From assembly GCF_037975245.1 (NCBI RefSeq), contig NC_092563.1, forward strand, positions 2,447,001-2,511,000: a DNA stretch of 64,000 nucleotides. The letters run 5' to 3'. The notes beneath the pieces were generated by a model. The model saw only the letters and a list, made by a program, of their open reading frames with translations. It was not told where the DNA came from and did not search any database. This stretch comes from Apostichopus japonicus. Its lineage: Eukaryota; Echinodermata; Holothuroidea; Aspidochirotida; Stichopodidae. Made by a program: the position numbers and the translations under genes. Shown piece after piece: positions 51,001 to 64,000 of the stretch (position 1 is the first letter of the stretch; each line of letters begins with the position of its first letter).

Positions 51001-52769
51001 GCAGTAGCGGTTAGACACCACTCCTAACTAGACTCCTTCCTTGTGTGATATACTTAGCGTGTAGGAGGAAGATGATTATCACTACGAAACAACAAGGCTT
51101 GTCTATAGTTTCAACAAAGCGGAAGCATTTGGGAATGTGATTTCCCTTTGTTGCCATCATTTCAGGTTATTGTCTTCATGATCGGAAGTTTTTCATCTCT
51201 ATTTATTGAACGATTATTTCAAAATCTGAAACAGGTTCTGCGATATGCATAGTGGTGGCGCCAACAATAGAAAAGTAAAGTCGGATGGAATGGACTGTCC
51301 AAATTATTCTTTCAGAAACTGCTGCGATTTTACAATATCTTGTAATTTTCCAAAATATGGGCATCATCGATGGATGGGGGATGTATGTTTTGTTGTATGG
51401 GAAATGGGATGAGTGTGCTATTTTAATATCATCTGTCCTAAAAAATTATAACTTTGTTATGCTTAAGAAAAAGAAAAACTTCCAACATATTGGAGGGCTG
51501 CAGATTACATAACCTTTAGTGATGGCAATGTTACAGAAGAAGAATTCGTATTTAGCCCTACCTGCCTGGTGTGGGATGGTATGGGTGGGGGTGGGGGGTG
51601 ATGAGGGCAAGGAAAATGGGTTATCAGCAGGAGATACACATCTTACTCGCAAATCAATGTATAGTTAGCTATGCATCCGTGCGTGTTATAATAAACAGTG
51701 TCTATATATATATTCTCCCAGAACGCCACAATTTAGGGATTTTGTAAACGGCAATTGTTAGTATTGTATCAGTGATAATCAGTCCCTCTTTCCTGTCATT
51801 GATGTGACCTAGTTTATCTTTAAAGGTAGTGACCAAACATTGATGACCAAACATCAAGGTTATAGTACGTAGATTCGACGCAGAGCCTTATATCTGTATA
51901 TACTGAAAGAGTTGCGACAGTTCAAAATGTTGGAGGCCAGTACTATAGTGCCAAACTCAAACAGTTTATAAAATGTTGGTATATAAAGGAATTGTAACTA
52001 TAAATTGCTTACAAACCAACCAAATGCAAGGTTTTAATATCCAATGCAATTATTTCAATGCCTAGAATGCAACATTATCATTCATAGAAAATATGGCTTT
52101 ATAGGGATGCTGGTGGTGTTGGGGTGGGGTGGGAAGAGGTGGGGGGGGGGGCAGGGACGACTGTAATGGGAATCACTAGGGAAGGGGTAGAATGCTAGTG
52201 ACGTTTAGCTGTCCGATGAAATTTGCTTAGTTGTTGTATCAATAATGTTTGTTAAAGTTAATGTGCAGTCTTGTATACGAGTGTGGACTATTATCCGGTG
52301 AAAACCCTGTATCATACATTGTAAGAGCCTCGAGACATCTTAATTTGTTAAATTAAGGAATATCCATATAATATTTTCAGTATCACATAATTTCATGTTT
52401 TCCAAAGATATTTAAGTTAAGCTCTGTCCAAACTATTCCATGAATCAGTTTCTTAGTCAACTTACTCATACCTGTAGGTAAAGGTGATTACTGAGATGGG
52501 CGGGGGGGGGGGGGGTGGATGAGTCTTGACCTCTCCCTCTCCCCTTCTGGAGGCCCATGGGTTGAAATAGTTAAAATACATCACATATCCATATGTATAC
52601 AACCCACTCAAAGCCGTAAGAAACGTAAGAAAGTCATAACAAATTTAGAAACGGTTTGATCAAGACTATTGTACACCCATGCTCTCCATCCCATACGATG
52701 GCGACATACCAGTCTGTCTCCCTCTATAGTCACATTTGCCTTTTAGTTTCTTAATAAACGTCTGGTAAT

Positions 52770-53173
52770 CAAGGGCGTAGGAACCGGGGGGCTGGCGAAC
52801 CGGGGGGCTGGGGGGCGCCAGCCCCCCCCCCAGTGAAAAATGTGGAGGGGCGGAAGTATCATTCCGCCCCCCCGCTTCGCAAGTCAGAAAACCCCTTTTT
52901 CATTTCCAAATGAGAAAAAAAAATCTCATTTGGAGCACCAAATTGCATCTAAGGCCTGGTGAAAATACAAAATTAAGTTAACAAAATGGAGTGGGTGTTG
53001 AAGTGTGCTATATTGCACCAAATTGCATCTGAGGCTACCTGAAAATGCAAAAAATTCCAAAGGGGAGGGGGACACCCCCTCCCCTTAGACCCCTCCCCCT
53101 CCCCTTAGACCCCTCCCCCAGGCCGGCCATCAGTCTTCAGCCCCCCACTCAAAAGTACCTTCCTACGCCACTG
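52770..53173. mobile_element. hAT-like MITE, 404 bp, with perfect 8-bp target duplication
   Basis: The left end is CAAGGGCGTAGGAACC and the right, on the other strand, CAGTGGCGTAGGAAGG, flanked by direct repeats CTGGTAAT at 52762-52769 and 53174-53181. Inside are two copies of CACCAAATTGCATCTRAGGC (near 52937 and 53017), a GGGGGGCTGGCG hairpin near the left end and doubled CTCCCCTTAGACCCCTCCCC near the right. The 8-bp duplication and end sequence fit the hAT superfamily. No transposase. Confidence 0.85.
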
Positions 53174-56100
53174 CTGGTAATCAATATATAAACCCACCGG
53201 CAGATATCCCTCCAAAGTATTTTTAAGTTCTTCAACCATCGCTGTATATATATACATCGACTTGACCTGGTTTACACGGTGTTCTACATCTATCAGTTAC
53301 TGTATGCTCGTCAGTACTACATTTACCACCACAAGCAGCTGCACGTTATATACTATACAGTATTCAACTTGACATTTCACATCTGTGAGAAAAGAAAACG
53401 AGGAAGAGATCTACCAAAAAGTTTAAAAAAAACGAGAGAGAAAAACCTAGAGTAAATGTTCAGAAACCCCGACGAGACTCACGAGAGATATGTTAACGTT
53501 TTGTATGTTCCTTCTTTGACCTCTTCAATTCTTCTTGGTAGGTTTTCATGTATTAGACGCAGGTGGTGGATATAACGCCGACAAACTAACTAATTTAAAC
53601 CGTCTCACATGCCCACGCATTGTTTGGCTTATTTTCTGGTCGTGGTATTTTCTTAAGTGATCTAAGCATGTCGTGACAAACACATAGCTGTCTGGATGGG
53701 GTTATTATGTTGCTTTGGGTACCCCGCATTACTTCCTTAATATTTAACAAAAACATAAACATTATTGGTTATCCCATTATAGCGAATAGAGAAACATTGA
53801 CGGAGAAAGAGACCCTATTCGAACCATATGCTGTTAACCATACAGTTTGAAAATAACGGTACAAAACAAGAGTGTATCGTTCCACGTAGAGTCCCGTTAA
53901 GATGGATTGTAAAATACCTAGTCATGGTTATACCGTCTCAGAACGTGTTCAGCTGCATGCATATATGCCTCTTCACATCAATTAGGCGTGAAAACGATGA
54001 TGTCACCATGAATGTTCTCCCATTCCAAGAAAATGGATATGGCCAATCAACATAGAGAAATTCTCAAATATATGAATATATGTACTTATTGCGTTTTGGG
54101 TACATTTTTAAATTTAGCTAACAACTTGCAAAGCAAATAGTTTTACTCTGAGTATATGTTTCAGTTGGTTAAATGAAAATACATTGGTGTGTCAGCAACA
54201 GGTGTTCTTAAAAAAATATTTAAAAAAATCAGCCAACTTCATTATCCTGTCGAAGCAGGAATCATATCCATATTTTTGTGCCTCGCTGAAGAACAGTTGC
54301 GTCTATATCTCGTCCATACTGCAACCCAAATTTGAACGTTTCAACACCATAATTGAGAAAGGGTTCGTAAAATGGACACACACACAAAAGTACAACGTAT
54401 GACTGACATCGCGCAAAAGCTAGGCTTATTATATTTGGCTTGTTAGGTTAATGAGCCTGCCTTTCTCATAAAACCCCGTTATAGGTAATGGTTCACAGCA
54501 TGACGAGAACTACATAGTTACAACAAGTAAATGGAGTGAAAATGATCCAGTTATCATTGACTTCATTTGATGACGTCATTCTTCTCGTCGTGCCGTCAAT
54601 TCCTTTCACGGAGAATCTCCCAGTGAGAAGGAATGGAAGGTTTCGCCGGTTTCTCCTGAATTAGACCACCCTTAGTGCGCCGTATAGTTTGGAATCGGTA
54701 GAATGTTTGTCACTTTAAACTATAATAAATACACAAAATGAGATTGTTATTCGTAAAATGAATCCATATGCCAGACATGAAAGTTGGAATTGACTTCCCC
54801 GTTTAACGTACTGCATCGCTCCCCCCCCCCCGCCCCCACCAATGGGACATAAAAACAAGACACTTAGGTCGATACAATGTTTATGAGTTAGATTGTCATT
54901 TTGATAGGGGATAGGGGAGGGGTCAAAGGGAATGTAAACGATCGTGATTTGAGGGGTGAGGGGGGATGAGAGAGCAGGTTGTGAACATTGCCGACAGTAT
55001 AAGTTCGTCAAGATCATTATAAATCACTCCTCACGTGACTTATGGTACATGTTTTGAATGGAAGGGTTTTTGGTATCGGCTATTTTGGGAAGGGACTTCA
55101 TTGGTTAAATGTGATGTGGTGGGGTACATCTATACATCTTCTAGGGTACATCTATACATCTTCTAGAAGTTGAGGAGTGTCACTAAAGTCATAGACGCAA
55201 TTTGAATTGACATTGGTAGTGGTATTTTTTTTATATGATTATATGATCAGCTGTTGATACCCTATCATGCACATTGATTCATAGTACATATGAAACATCC
55301 GTGTGTTAGTTTACAGGTCTAAAATTTTGCCCTTTTCCTGGCAACCTGCAAAGCTTGATAGATATTTTTATCTTTAATATTTTTGAAGCACCATCTTGAT
55401 TTAAAGAAAAAAATGGATTTTGCTCATGTGTGTCCCTATTTCTCTTGGGTTTGTCACTTGCTTGGCATCAGTGCAGCATTCACCAAGATACTCGTGACTT
55501 TTCGTGAGCAACTGAAGTTTTCTAAATTCAAATAAAACAAACACGTACATGAGTATCGACAGTGTCTGCAAAATAAAATATACCAAGTTGTAGGAAGATC
55601 ATGTAAAGTGCAATTTGGGAAATTTAAGGAGGGAAGGAGGACAAAGGGTTATGTGGTAAGCTAAGGACGGCGAGGATTGTGGGGGGGGGGGGGTTGCTTA
55701 AGGATGGAAATGGGAGAAAATGGGAAATATGACTCTAATTTGGCCATGTACACACGCCCCTAAATATACCTATGCAACGATTTGGTTGAAATATTATGTA
55801 AGTATGCTAAAGCATCAGGGAATTGCCGGGGATGGGGGTATGGTGGGGGTGGGTGGGCTATTACTAATGAGAATAAAGGATAATGATCATACACTCTACA
55901 GCTGGAAGAGGGGGTCACCAAATTGTATTCAATCGCTAAAGACTGCCGTCATTGGTGTGAGTAGCAAAGAAGCGTCATAAACACAGAGATACATGGGAAT
56001 ATTCTCTAACACATGTTTACTTTACAATCCATCTTCCGCTGATTAAAACTGATCGAAAATGGTTCTAAATGACAGACAACATGATAAGTAATAAGTCATG

Positions 56101-56759
56101 ACAGAAACACTTTTGGATCATGATAACCTTTGTATTATACCATTTATAGATATTAGATATCATTTCTTAACCTCTGTCATTGTTTTGTAAACTATGTCGG
56201 AACGTGCCACAAAGGGGAATAATATTTGACGCGTTTTTTGTTGTCTCTCTTATAAGTTCACAGCTCCACCATATAACGATATATGTTGAGAATGTCAACA
56301 ATGTTACTGCTAGAATGTTATGCTAAGTGTGTGTACATTTATACGTTTATTGGTTTTGTTATTGTTTTTTGTTTTGTTTTTATTTTGTTTTGTTTATGAT
56401 CAGGTGACAGTGTACATAAAATTGTCAAAATGCTTTCGCATTATACGCATATGCCGAGGAGTGTATCCTTGAATAACTGGCAACATTGCATGGGTTCAGC
56501 TTTAGTGTACATATTCCTTCATAACTTTTATACGTTAGACGTTTCACGACCACAAGTATAATAACCAATCATTTTTCTTTGAAGTTCGATATTCTTCGCC
56601 TGATCCTCGCGATCATGTTTGGTTCCTTAACGAAAGAAAAAATGAATCTTTGCGATGGTGATGCCATATATGTGTTTTTGCATGTGTGCGTGCTTATACG
56701 CGTTTACGCGCGCGCGTGTGTGTGACACCGTGACTTTTAAACACAATAACTAGGTTAAC

Positions 56760-57240
56760 TGCATATTTGGTATGTGGATATACACCACCATATTGAGTAC
56801 AAGAAGCCTATTGTTTTCTGCAGAGGTCAAAGGTCATTTGAGGTCAACAGAGGTTCAAAATATGAAAACCTTATTTACACTGTATCTCCAAAACTAAAGC
56901 TTGGATGAACTTTTATACTTATTACTGTGGATCCACCATACGGAGTGTAATATCCCTATTGTTTTCTGTTTTTGTTTTTTTCAGAGGTCAATAGAGAGTC
57001 TGGAAACCTTGTTAACAGAATAACTCGAAAAGTTAAAAGTTGGATCAACTTCATACGTGATACTGAGCATGTGGATCCATCTTACTGATTACAAGAACAT
57101 TTTTTTTTCTGTGGAGGTCAAAGGTTATTCGAGGTCAACAGAGGCCAAAGTCTAAAAACCTGTAAAAAAGAGATAACTCAAAACGTGAAACCTAGATGAA
57201 CTTTACGTTTGGTATCTGTATCTACTTTATTAAGTGTAAG
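56760..57240 (+). repeat. Half-site tandem repeat, three to four units
   Basis: Units aligned on GTGGATNCANC, the TATTGTTTTCTG line and AGAGGTCAAAGGTCA start near 56762, 56925, 57068 and 57205, a period of about 140-160 bp. A perfect AGGTCA-A-AGGTCA lies at 56824-56836, and AGGTCA-A-AGGTTA at 57115-57127. Same family as 4790-5300. Confidence 0.8.
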
Positions 57241-58093
57241 CAGTGGTCATACAGTTCTTACTCTTAACAAGGTGGATTTCAAATATACATATATATATAT
57301 ATATATATATATCTACACGGTTTACATTAAATATTGTCATGTAGGCTATATTAAAATGTTGTCATATAGGCTACATTCAAATGTTGCAATTTTTGGTAGA
57401 TTAAGGGTCATTAAGTGAAAAAGAAAAATCTAGAAGGGCTTCCCCCACCCTACCCCTCCCCCTTCCCATTTTGTTAATCAATTATTACTTATTACTCGGT
57501 AATTATTGATAAATTTGTAAAGAAATTGAAACACCAGACTAAAAAACGAATGTCCTAAATGTACGACTAAGCTTGCAGCAAGAACAGGAAAAAGAACATT
57601 GACTAAATGGCAAATGTGTTCGTGTATATTCGTTTTCCATCTGTGTGATACTCGGCCACTTTTCGTGACTTCTTATTATTACGAGATTGGCTTCTTTTTT
57701 TGTGTCTACATCGGACTAATTTACTTTTCCAAAGGGGAAATACGTGGTCATATCTTCATATATATCTATGCACTATTTTTTTTAATCTGTACATTCACGT
57801 TGTCCTTGTTATACTGTATATTCGAATGGTGGTATTAAACGCACGAAGTCACAAATGTGACCTTCGACCCTAGTCGAGAGTTTGATCATTTCCTCTAGCA
57901 GGATCTTGCACAAAAAAAAAAAATCAATACTAAATAAGGGATAACTAATTTGAAATAAGACTGGTTGGGTTGAAAGGCTATCTGAGGACAAGTTGAACAA
58001 ACTTCTGTTCTAGTTCTAGATAGTTCTAGATATATGATTTGAATGTATCGGTTAAAGAACGAAGCAAATAGAACATTGGGCGCTACAACGACA

Positions 58094-58190
58094 CGTATAG
58101 CCCAATACGTATAGCCTAATACGTATATCCTAATACGTATATCCTAATACGTATAACCTAACACGTAAAGCATAATACGTATAGCCTAAG
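58094..58190 (+). repeat. 14-bp tandem repeat, seven units
   Basis: Seven units of CGTATAGCCTAATA with single-base variants (CGTATATCCTAATA, CGTATAACCTAACA, CGTAAAGCATAATA). Confidence 0.9.
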
Positions 58191-58302
58191 ACATCTATGA
58201 AGGAAGACAAAAACATCACCATGTACAAGTGAAACAAAACTATTTATTTCATGACAATATAAACCTCTTGCCCCTACTTCTCGTACTTATCCTTGTGCTT
58301 CT

Positions 58303-58379
58303 CCCTCCCCTCCCGCTCTCCCTCCCACTCCCCTCCCTCCCCTCCCTCCCCTCCCTCTCCTCCCTCCCCTCCCTCCCCT
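58303..58379 (+). repeat. CCCTCC pyrimidine tract
   Basis: Repeated CCCTCC/CCCTCCCCT blocks over about 75 bases; the opposite strand is G-rich and meets the G-quadruplex pattern many times over. Confidence 0.85.
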
Positions 58380-61300
58380 ACAATAAGCACAATCGAGCGG
58401 TACATATTCCTCGGACGAAATTGAATATTGTTAGCAGCTGTACACCTGCACTCTGCGGCTGGCAGTAACAGAAATAAAGAGAGAAGAATATTGGCCTGTG
58501 AAATTCGACGAAACTTGAATATTTCCATGATTATTTTCTTGTATGTACACACACACACAATTACAACTATACATGATAATACTGCAACAGATGTCTCAGG
58601 GCAGACATGCAAGTTTAAAGTAACCCATGGTAACCTTGCTTGAGGGAAAATAATAAATAAGAGTTAGCCTATTTTCGATCTTTTCGAGATCTTTTGGCCG
58701 TAAATTCAGTCTTTTTTTTGGGTACTAAACAGCTACAGTCCTTCTTTGTAATCGTTGGGAATTGTTTACAAGATCCAGGTTTCTAAGAAAACTTAAACAC
58801 CAAACATCAGAAATGGGGATTGAGTTGACCTGCACACGAGAGTTAACCGCCATCGTAATGTCTCTTTTGACTCGTACCACGTGTTTGACTGAAAACATCT
58901 GTCGTTAAAGCCTACAGATCTACATCAGCTGCCGTGCTTGTGGCATCTGGAGAAAAGCTGCGTGATCCAAAGGCGATATATTTAATATCAGTGTGTATGT
59001 TACCAGTTATTATAACCAGACTTTACAATAAAATAAAGGGAATATATATATCATTTAATATGAAATTATATAAACTGTTTATTTCTGATTGTACATATCA
59101 TATAGAAGACAACGCAACATTTTACACGTTAACGCAAAACTTTGAAATTAAAAAAAAAACCCTCACCAGTGCACGTTCCACAAAAAGCATTCCACTCACC
59201 CCTCTCCCTGTCTAGCCCGAACAGGTGAAATTGATATGTAGCTTTTCTGTTTCTGACACCGCCTTTAAATCTAACGATGACAAATCATGAAAGGTTTGAT
59301 CATCTTTAGTTCCCTGATTTATTGAATTTGGCCAAATGCCGAGTCTTAAATATCATATATATCAAATGACAAGCAAACCCCATTTATAACGTCGACACTG
59401 GTTTCCATGCTGAGTCACAAAGTATAACGTGAACTTTGACAGAGATACATAACGTGGTGACCGCGTATGACGTGATATGTAAGACCATTAGCCGATATAC
59501 CGTCTGTTTTCGATTCCAGAATTAATCATTTTGGTATGTTTTGTGAAACCAGGATATATCTCATTCATTTAGCTATAGGTGGTTTTGGACTTTGTTCTTA
59601 ACGATTGCAGAACATATGTATCTATAATAGGTTCTCCTATATCATTTAGTACAGTAACATCGCTTCTATAGCAAATGCACTGTTTTGAAAGCATAGTTCA
59701 TCTTTCCGCGCTCAATTTAACATTGATGATACACAGGTTGTTAAGGCAATATACAGGTCTTACATGGCATTCTCATTGGTAGCCATTTTGATTTTGTATC
59801 TCAGATCAAACACACTCGATTCTATCTTCTTCTGAAGGAAATCAAATCAGAAACAAACCGAAACTTGAAAACCGAAAACTCGGTAAACATACACTTGGTC
59901 TCAAACATCATACAATGTCTGCACGAAAAACTGAAAAGCAGTACAGTGAAAATTAAGGAAGACTTCTCTGAGTTGGAATTGTATTTTCAGATCCCTGCCC
60001 CAAAGGTCTTGTAAGACCTAATAGGCGGAGGGCGGTCTTATGCGCACAGGCTTATTGATACAGAAAGTAAAAGCCTTAACAGAAAGTGGCGTTCTTCCTT
60101 TTCTATACCAATCTTCAACTAACTTCTTTCATCATGTCAAACATTCATCACGTTCAGTCCTCCAAAGATTTCACAAAATGACGGCAACCATCAATTGAAA
60201 TGTGAAGCAATTCCGTTACATTCAATAGTGACTTACTTTAGGTCTACGGACACCTATGAACAACATTGTCCTTATCAATCTAATAGGCATTAGAAGTCAT
60301 GAGAATAAACTCCCATCAAATATTAACCATTTTACAAGTCTTCTATGAATTATATTTTCATTTATGAATAAACATTAGCTAACTATGCACTTCATTGATG
60401 ATGTAAAGGGAGTGACTACCTAATTTTCTGTTATGTGATTCCCTAGTTTTAGCAACCTTCTTTTCAAAGACACTGAACACAGATTTGTGGCATGAGGCTA
60501 TATTTTGAAATATTGTATTGTCTTCTTTGCAAAGAGGAACATCACATTATTCAAATGATATGAGTGGGCTTGTAATTAGGGGTGAACTTGTTAAGGGCTA
60601 TAATAAGACATTTTGATGAGTGCAACATTCTACGTCATAGTTTGCACATATTTAATGAGATTCCCCAGATTTATCAAAACTTCAAGTTGTGTATATCGTG
60701 GAAACGAGAAAGGGCTTTAATAATCAACAGAGTTTGAATGAGATTATCACACACACACACAACAGGTGTACTGTATATGGGGCAAATTGTCTATAGAGGA
60801 TAACGTGCGAGTCAGTCTACAACCAATCCCACACAAGAAACCGAGTACGTCTAACGTGGTTGTACGCACACGGCACGGGCGGTAGCACATAGTATATAGG
60901 CTTACAGCAGTGTACTTGGTCGTAGTATAAGGAAAGAGTATACAGCCTGTTGGAACTAAAAGTCACAGATGAATTTCAGTGACGTTCTAATTTAACTAGA
61001 TTGACCTACATAATGATCTCTTCCTGTCGGATTACCCAGACACCCCGTTAATCGAAACCCTCGGATTCCCAGTGATAATTTACACGGTTATTACACTCAT
61101 TGTCTTTCGCGGCAGCGTTCTGGGGATGGTTTTCTCGACCTTTCGACGTCTTCTCTTGTTAAAGCGAGTGATTTCTTCGATAATAACGTAAAAAAAAGTC
61201 GGTGTTGTTGTCGTCACTGTCAAGTTGGTTCATTTGTCAATGCGACCGGATTTCGGTCTTTTTTTTTGTGCAAAATATGAAGCATGTGTGTTGTGTTGTG

Positions 61301-62204
61301 TTTTTAAAGGAAGACAAAGGGGACCTTTACTATGAAATCTCTCACTAGCAAACAGGAGGTAGTTTTTGTCACCCAGAAAGTCACCAAAGAAAGTACCTGG
61401 CCACGAAAACCAAAATCTCAACCTCATTTGCCCCCTTGCATCGAGAGGCTAAGTATGAATTAATAATCATCGTCAAATTCGTGGCAAGAGGTGGTTGGAT
61501 GGCACCGATTGCAATATTGATTATTGAAGTACGCATGCGCGATACAATATTGGCATTATTGGCCAAGTGAACGATACCTCCATGACTGGACGTTGAAATT
61601 TAAAGTTTCATATGTTCTCTGTACATTTGCCCCATTATTACGCGTTGACCATAAGCTAAGTTTGAGAATAAAATTTGAAAAATTAAAACCAAGGGAGACA
61701 GGACGGGTGGGTGGGGGGTGGGTTGCAAGCAAAACTTGTTCTTGGTTTTACATTCAAATGCAAATACTTGATTGAAAGTAAACCAATCCAGTCAGAGATA
61801 CTTTGTTTACTATCTGTTGATGAATTCGATTACGAAATTGTAGAAAACGGACTTAAGCTATTCTGTACATCTGTTTCATTTAATTTGAAAAACTGCACAG
61901 AAGTATTATTGAGGGTCAAAAAGGTGCGGTTATTGAGTTATGGGCAATTAATATTTCCCCATTGATCACTTGAAGGTAGTGTTTATGACGCTCGCACTGC
62001 TAATTGATTCACCATAGTATTTCATTGACGGGTCCGGAGATCAGGGCTAGCTATATATAACTATATGGGGGGGGAGTTATTTAGGCAGGTTTCAATATTT
62101 ATCAATCACCATGTGTTTGTGAAGCTTACACAATTGATATGAACACAGGCACGTTATAACCTTTGTTATATATATATATATATATATACATACATATATA
62201 TATA

Positions 62205-62284
62205 TATTTATTTATAAAATTGAAATCGTAGTGAGTTAGAAAATCCAGGACAGTGGAAAAACTTCCAGCCTCCCACACCGGGAT
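62205..62284 (-). mobile_element. tRNA-derived SINE-like element, 3' fragment
   Basis: Minus-strand match to the family tail (GGGAGGCTGGAAGTTTTTCC, then CTGGATTTTCTAACTCACTA) with the usual TA tract at its 3' side (62168-62204). The tRNA-like region is cut off after CCCGGTG. Confidence 0.65.
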
Positions 62285-63232
62285 ATATCGTACCATCTTC
62301 GATACACGAGTATGTTATTTTTGCTTTGTTTATTTTACTGCATTTGTGGTTACAATATGCAGATACGCAGTCACCGTACTCAACTTGCTTTTCTCACCCA
62401 GACTAGTTAATGACGCATGGCCGTTTAAAAACTGACAATGAACTATAGGATTACATTTTCAAATGTTTTGCCAAGATTTTAATAAAATATAGCCATGCAT
62501 GTCTGAATCAGATTAGCGCTATATCATAGAGAGACAGAGAGAGAGAGGAAGTGAAAGTTTGGGTAATGTCTTCCTCTTCTTACACCGCAACCCCTGAACG
62601 ATATCATATGGAGTTTTCTATAGTTCGTTTATCTCTAACACTGAACATGCGTTGAAAATCATATTAACAACGCGGACTGGGGCTGGGAAGTGGTTTAAAT
62701 ACCCCTGAAGCGTTTTGACCCTCAAAACTATTTTGTGGGTCACCGCCTCGAGTTTTCCGGATGGCCGTAGGGACCTTCTCTTCCTTTCTTCTGCCAAATT
62801 AGAATTATTTAGGACTATGGGGTGCGTATGTGGGCTAATAAGTTCAACCCTTTTATTTTATTGATATGTATAACTGATGTCGTTAATTGTGCGATAAATA
62901 TAATACCGGGTTTACCCTCTTCGTTAGTCCCAAGTGGGAATAATTAACGACGTTGAGTGACCAGTTCTTAATTTAGTTTTCAACGAGAAGACATGGAAGA
63001 TATTTCCGCTGGGAAGATTGGAAATTGACCCTGTCAACATAGAAACGACTTCAAACTTTGATAAAGAGTGTTATACGCAGAATGACGATGGCTTTATGGG
63101 GAAAACATGGTCGCGTATTGACGATCTGCCTGTACGTGGTTTTGTCATTAAAAGAGTGGAATGGTTTTATGGGGACAAGATAGTAGCAAGTAGATGTATT
63201 TATGTCATTAAATCGTTACAGAAAATAATAAT

Positions 63233-63233
<1 letters not shown>

Positions 63234-63284
<51 letters not shown>
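63234..63284. repeat. (TA)n tract
   Basis: 51 bases of TA. The 93-codon frame that ends in it owes its last third to the repeat. Confidence 0.95.
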
Positions 63285-63287
<3 letters not shown>

Positions 63288-64000
63288 CATGGAGGGTAGC
63301 AGAGGTGCAAGAATACGCGGATCCACTACATTGCAATGGCCATGTAGCAACTGCACTGAACTAATTGTATATCACTAACTGGACTCTCCGAAGTCTGGTA
63401 ATAATTAGGAGGGTCATGGCCGCCAGAAAAGTACTTTTGAAATCGTTTAGAAACTAAGTCATAACATTCTAAAATCTGAAACTAATATATCACCGATCGT
63501 ATAAATATTGTTGTTTGCTTTAAAAAAAGTTTTGGGAGTTCACACTATATCATAATATTATTCATTTTACACTTTGTATTTAATGAAAGTTATGTTACTT
63601 CATCAGAACTAAATGTTCTCAGAAGGTACCGGTATAGGTTATAGGCACGAATATATTATAAGTAATCGAATATATACGCGAATACATTCGAATTTATACG
63701 TGTGTGTATTCCTGCTAATATGTATAGTGTATATATTCTAAATAATTCTTGTATATATTCGAGTTAATATACGCGTATTATTCGAATTAATACAACCATA
63801 TAAATCGACCGTCTGATTGACTGCTAATATATACGTGTATAGGCCTATATGATTTCATACGACTATATTCGAATTAATACGCGTGTATCATATGGGATAT
63901 TTGTTCCACATGCATGGCCTACCATACACGAAAGCGTTGATGTATAACCCTGCGCGCAAGTCTACGGTCTACTGTGCACCAGCAGTTTGGCATACACAGC

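Larger units (their letters stand above)
47340..52761. other. Intergenic, no confident gene
   Basis: Contains the reversed SINE (48016-48256), TA tracts (47944-48015, 49868-49935, 50828-50913), an imperfect hairpin at 50937-51000 and a short duplicated phrase (AAATACATCACATATCCATA at 49336 and again near 52573). The 106-codon ATG frame at 47557-47877 is commented on under findings. Confidence 0.5.
53184..64000. other. Right flank, no gene recognised
   Basis: About 10.8 kb with homopolymer runs, the half-site repeat (56760-57240), a 14-bp repeat (58094-58190), a CCCTCC tract (58303-58379), a SINE fragment (62205-62284) and TA tracts (57290-57311, 62168-62204, 63234-63284). All reading frames are short and without domain signatures. 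Confidence 0.5.

Overview
The window is animal nuclear DNA: compositionally AT-rich, intron-split genes, very long TA and GATA microsatellites, a tRNA-derived SINE family and several non-autonomous DNA transposons. The two recognisable genes and the repeat types fit a marine deuterostome invertebrate. An echinoderm, perhaps a sea cucumber, is my best guess, but it is an inference from style of repeats and not proven.

Only about 1.8 kb is confidently coding, all on the + strand. (1) Four exons at 4408-4539, 9410-9552, 12314-12474 and 13035-13081 join with compatible phases into the C-terminal part of ZC3H3 (SMICL), a nuclear CCCH zinc-finger protein of mRNA 3'-end processing and export; its upstream exons must lie left of the window. 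(2) An uninterrupted 438-codon gene at 38324-39640 is a large Maf bZIP transcription factor, with the N-terminal EY-x-x-DFDL motif, an S/T-P-rich activation segment, the extended homology region, the NRGYAQSCR basic region and a leucine zipper. The order ZC3H3 then Maf, both in the same direction, is the arrangement I recall for ZC3H3 and MAFA on human chromosome 8q24.3, so this looks like a very old conserved gene pair with about 25 kb of intervening, possibly regulatory, DNA.

Layout: 1-13081, 3' part of zc3h3, with introns holding TA repeats, a 61-bp tandem repeat, a receptor-half-site-bearing repeat and a 1.2-kb minisatellite of about 37 bp. 13082-38159, intergenic: SINE copies at 17.2 and 29.9 kb, a 2.2-kb hAT-like element with perfect 8-bp target duplication (18618-20824), a 355-bp hAT-like element inside a TA tract (21576-21930), a TA-flanked inverted-repeat element (26618-27246), a cruciform-type hairpin between TA tracts (33102-33228), a 1158-bp perfect GATA array (34239-35396) and a degraded hAT-like element (36335-36705). 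38160-40353, the maf transcription unit as far as it can be guessed. 40354-64000, no convincing gene; two more hAT-like elements (46991-47331, 52770-53173), two reversed SINE copies, and many simple repeats. No rRNA, functional tRNA, CRISPR, or reverse transcriptase/transposase reading frame was seen.
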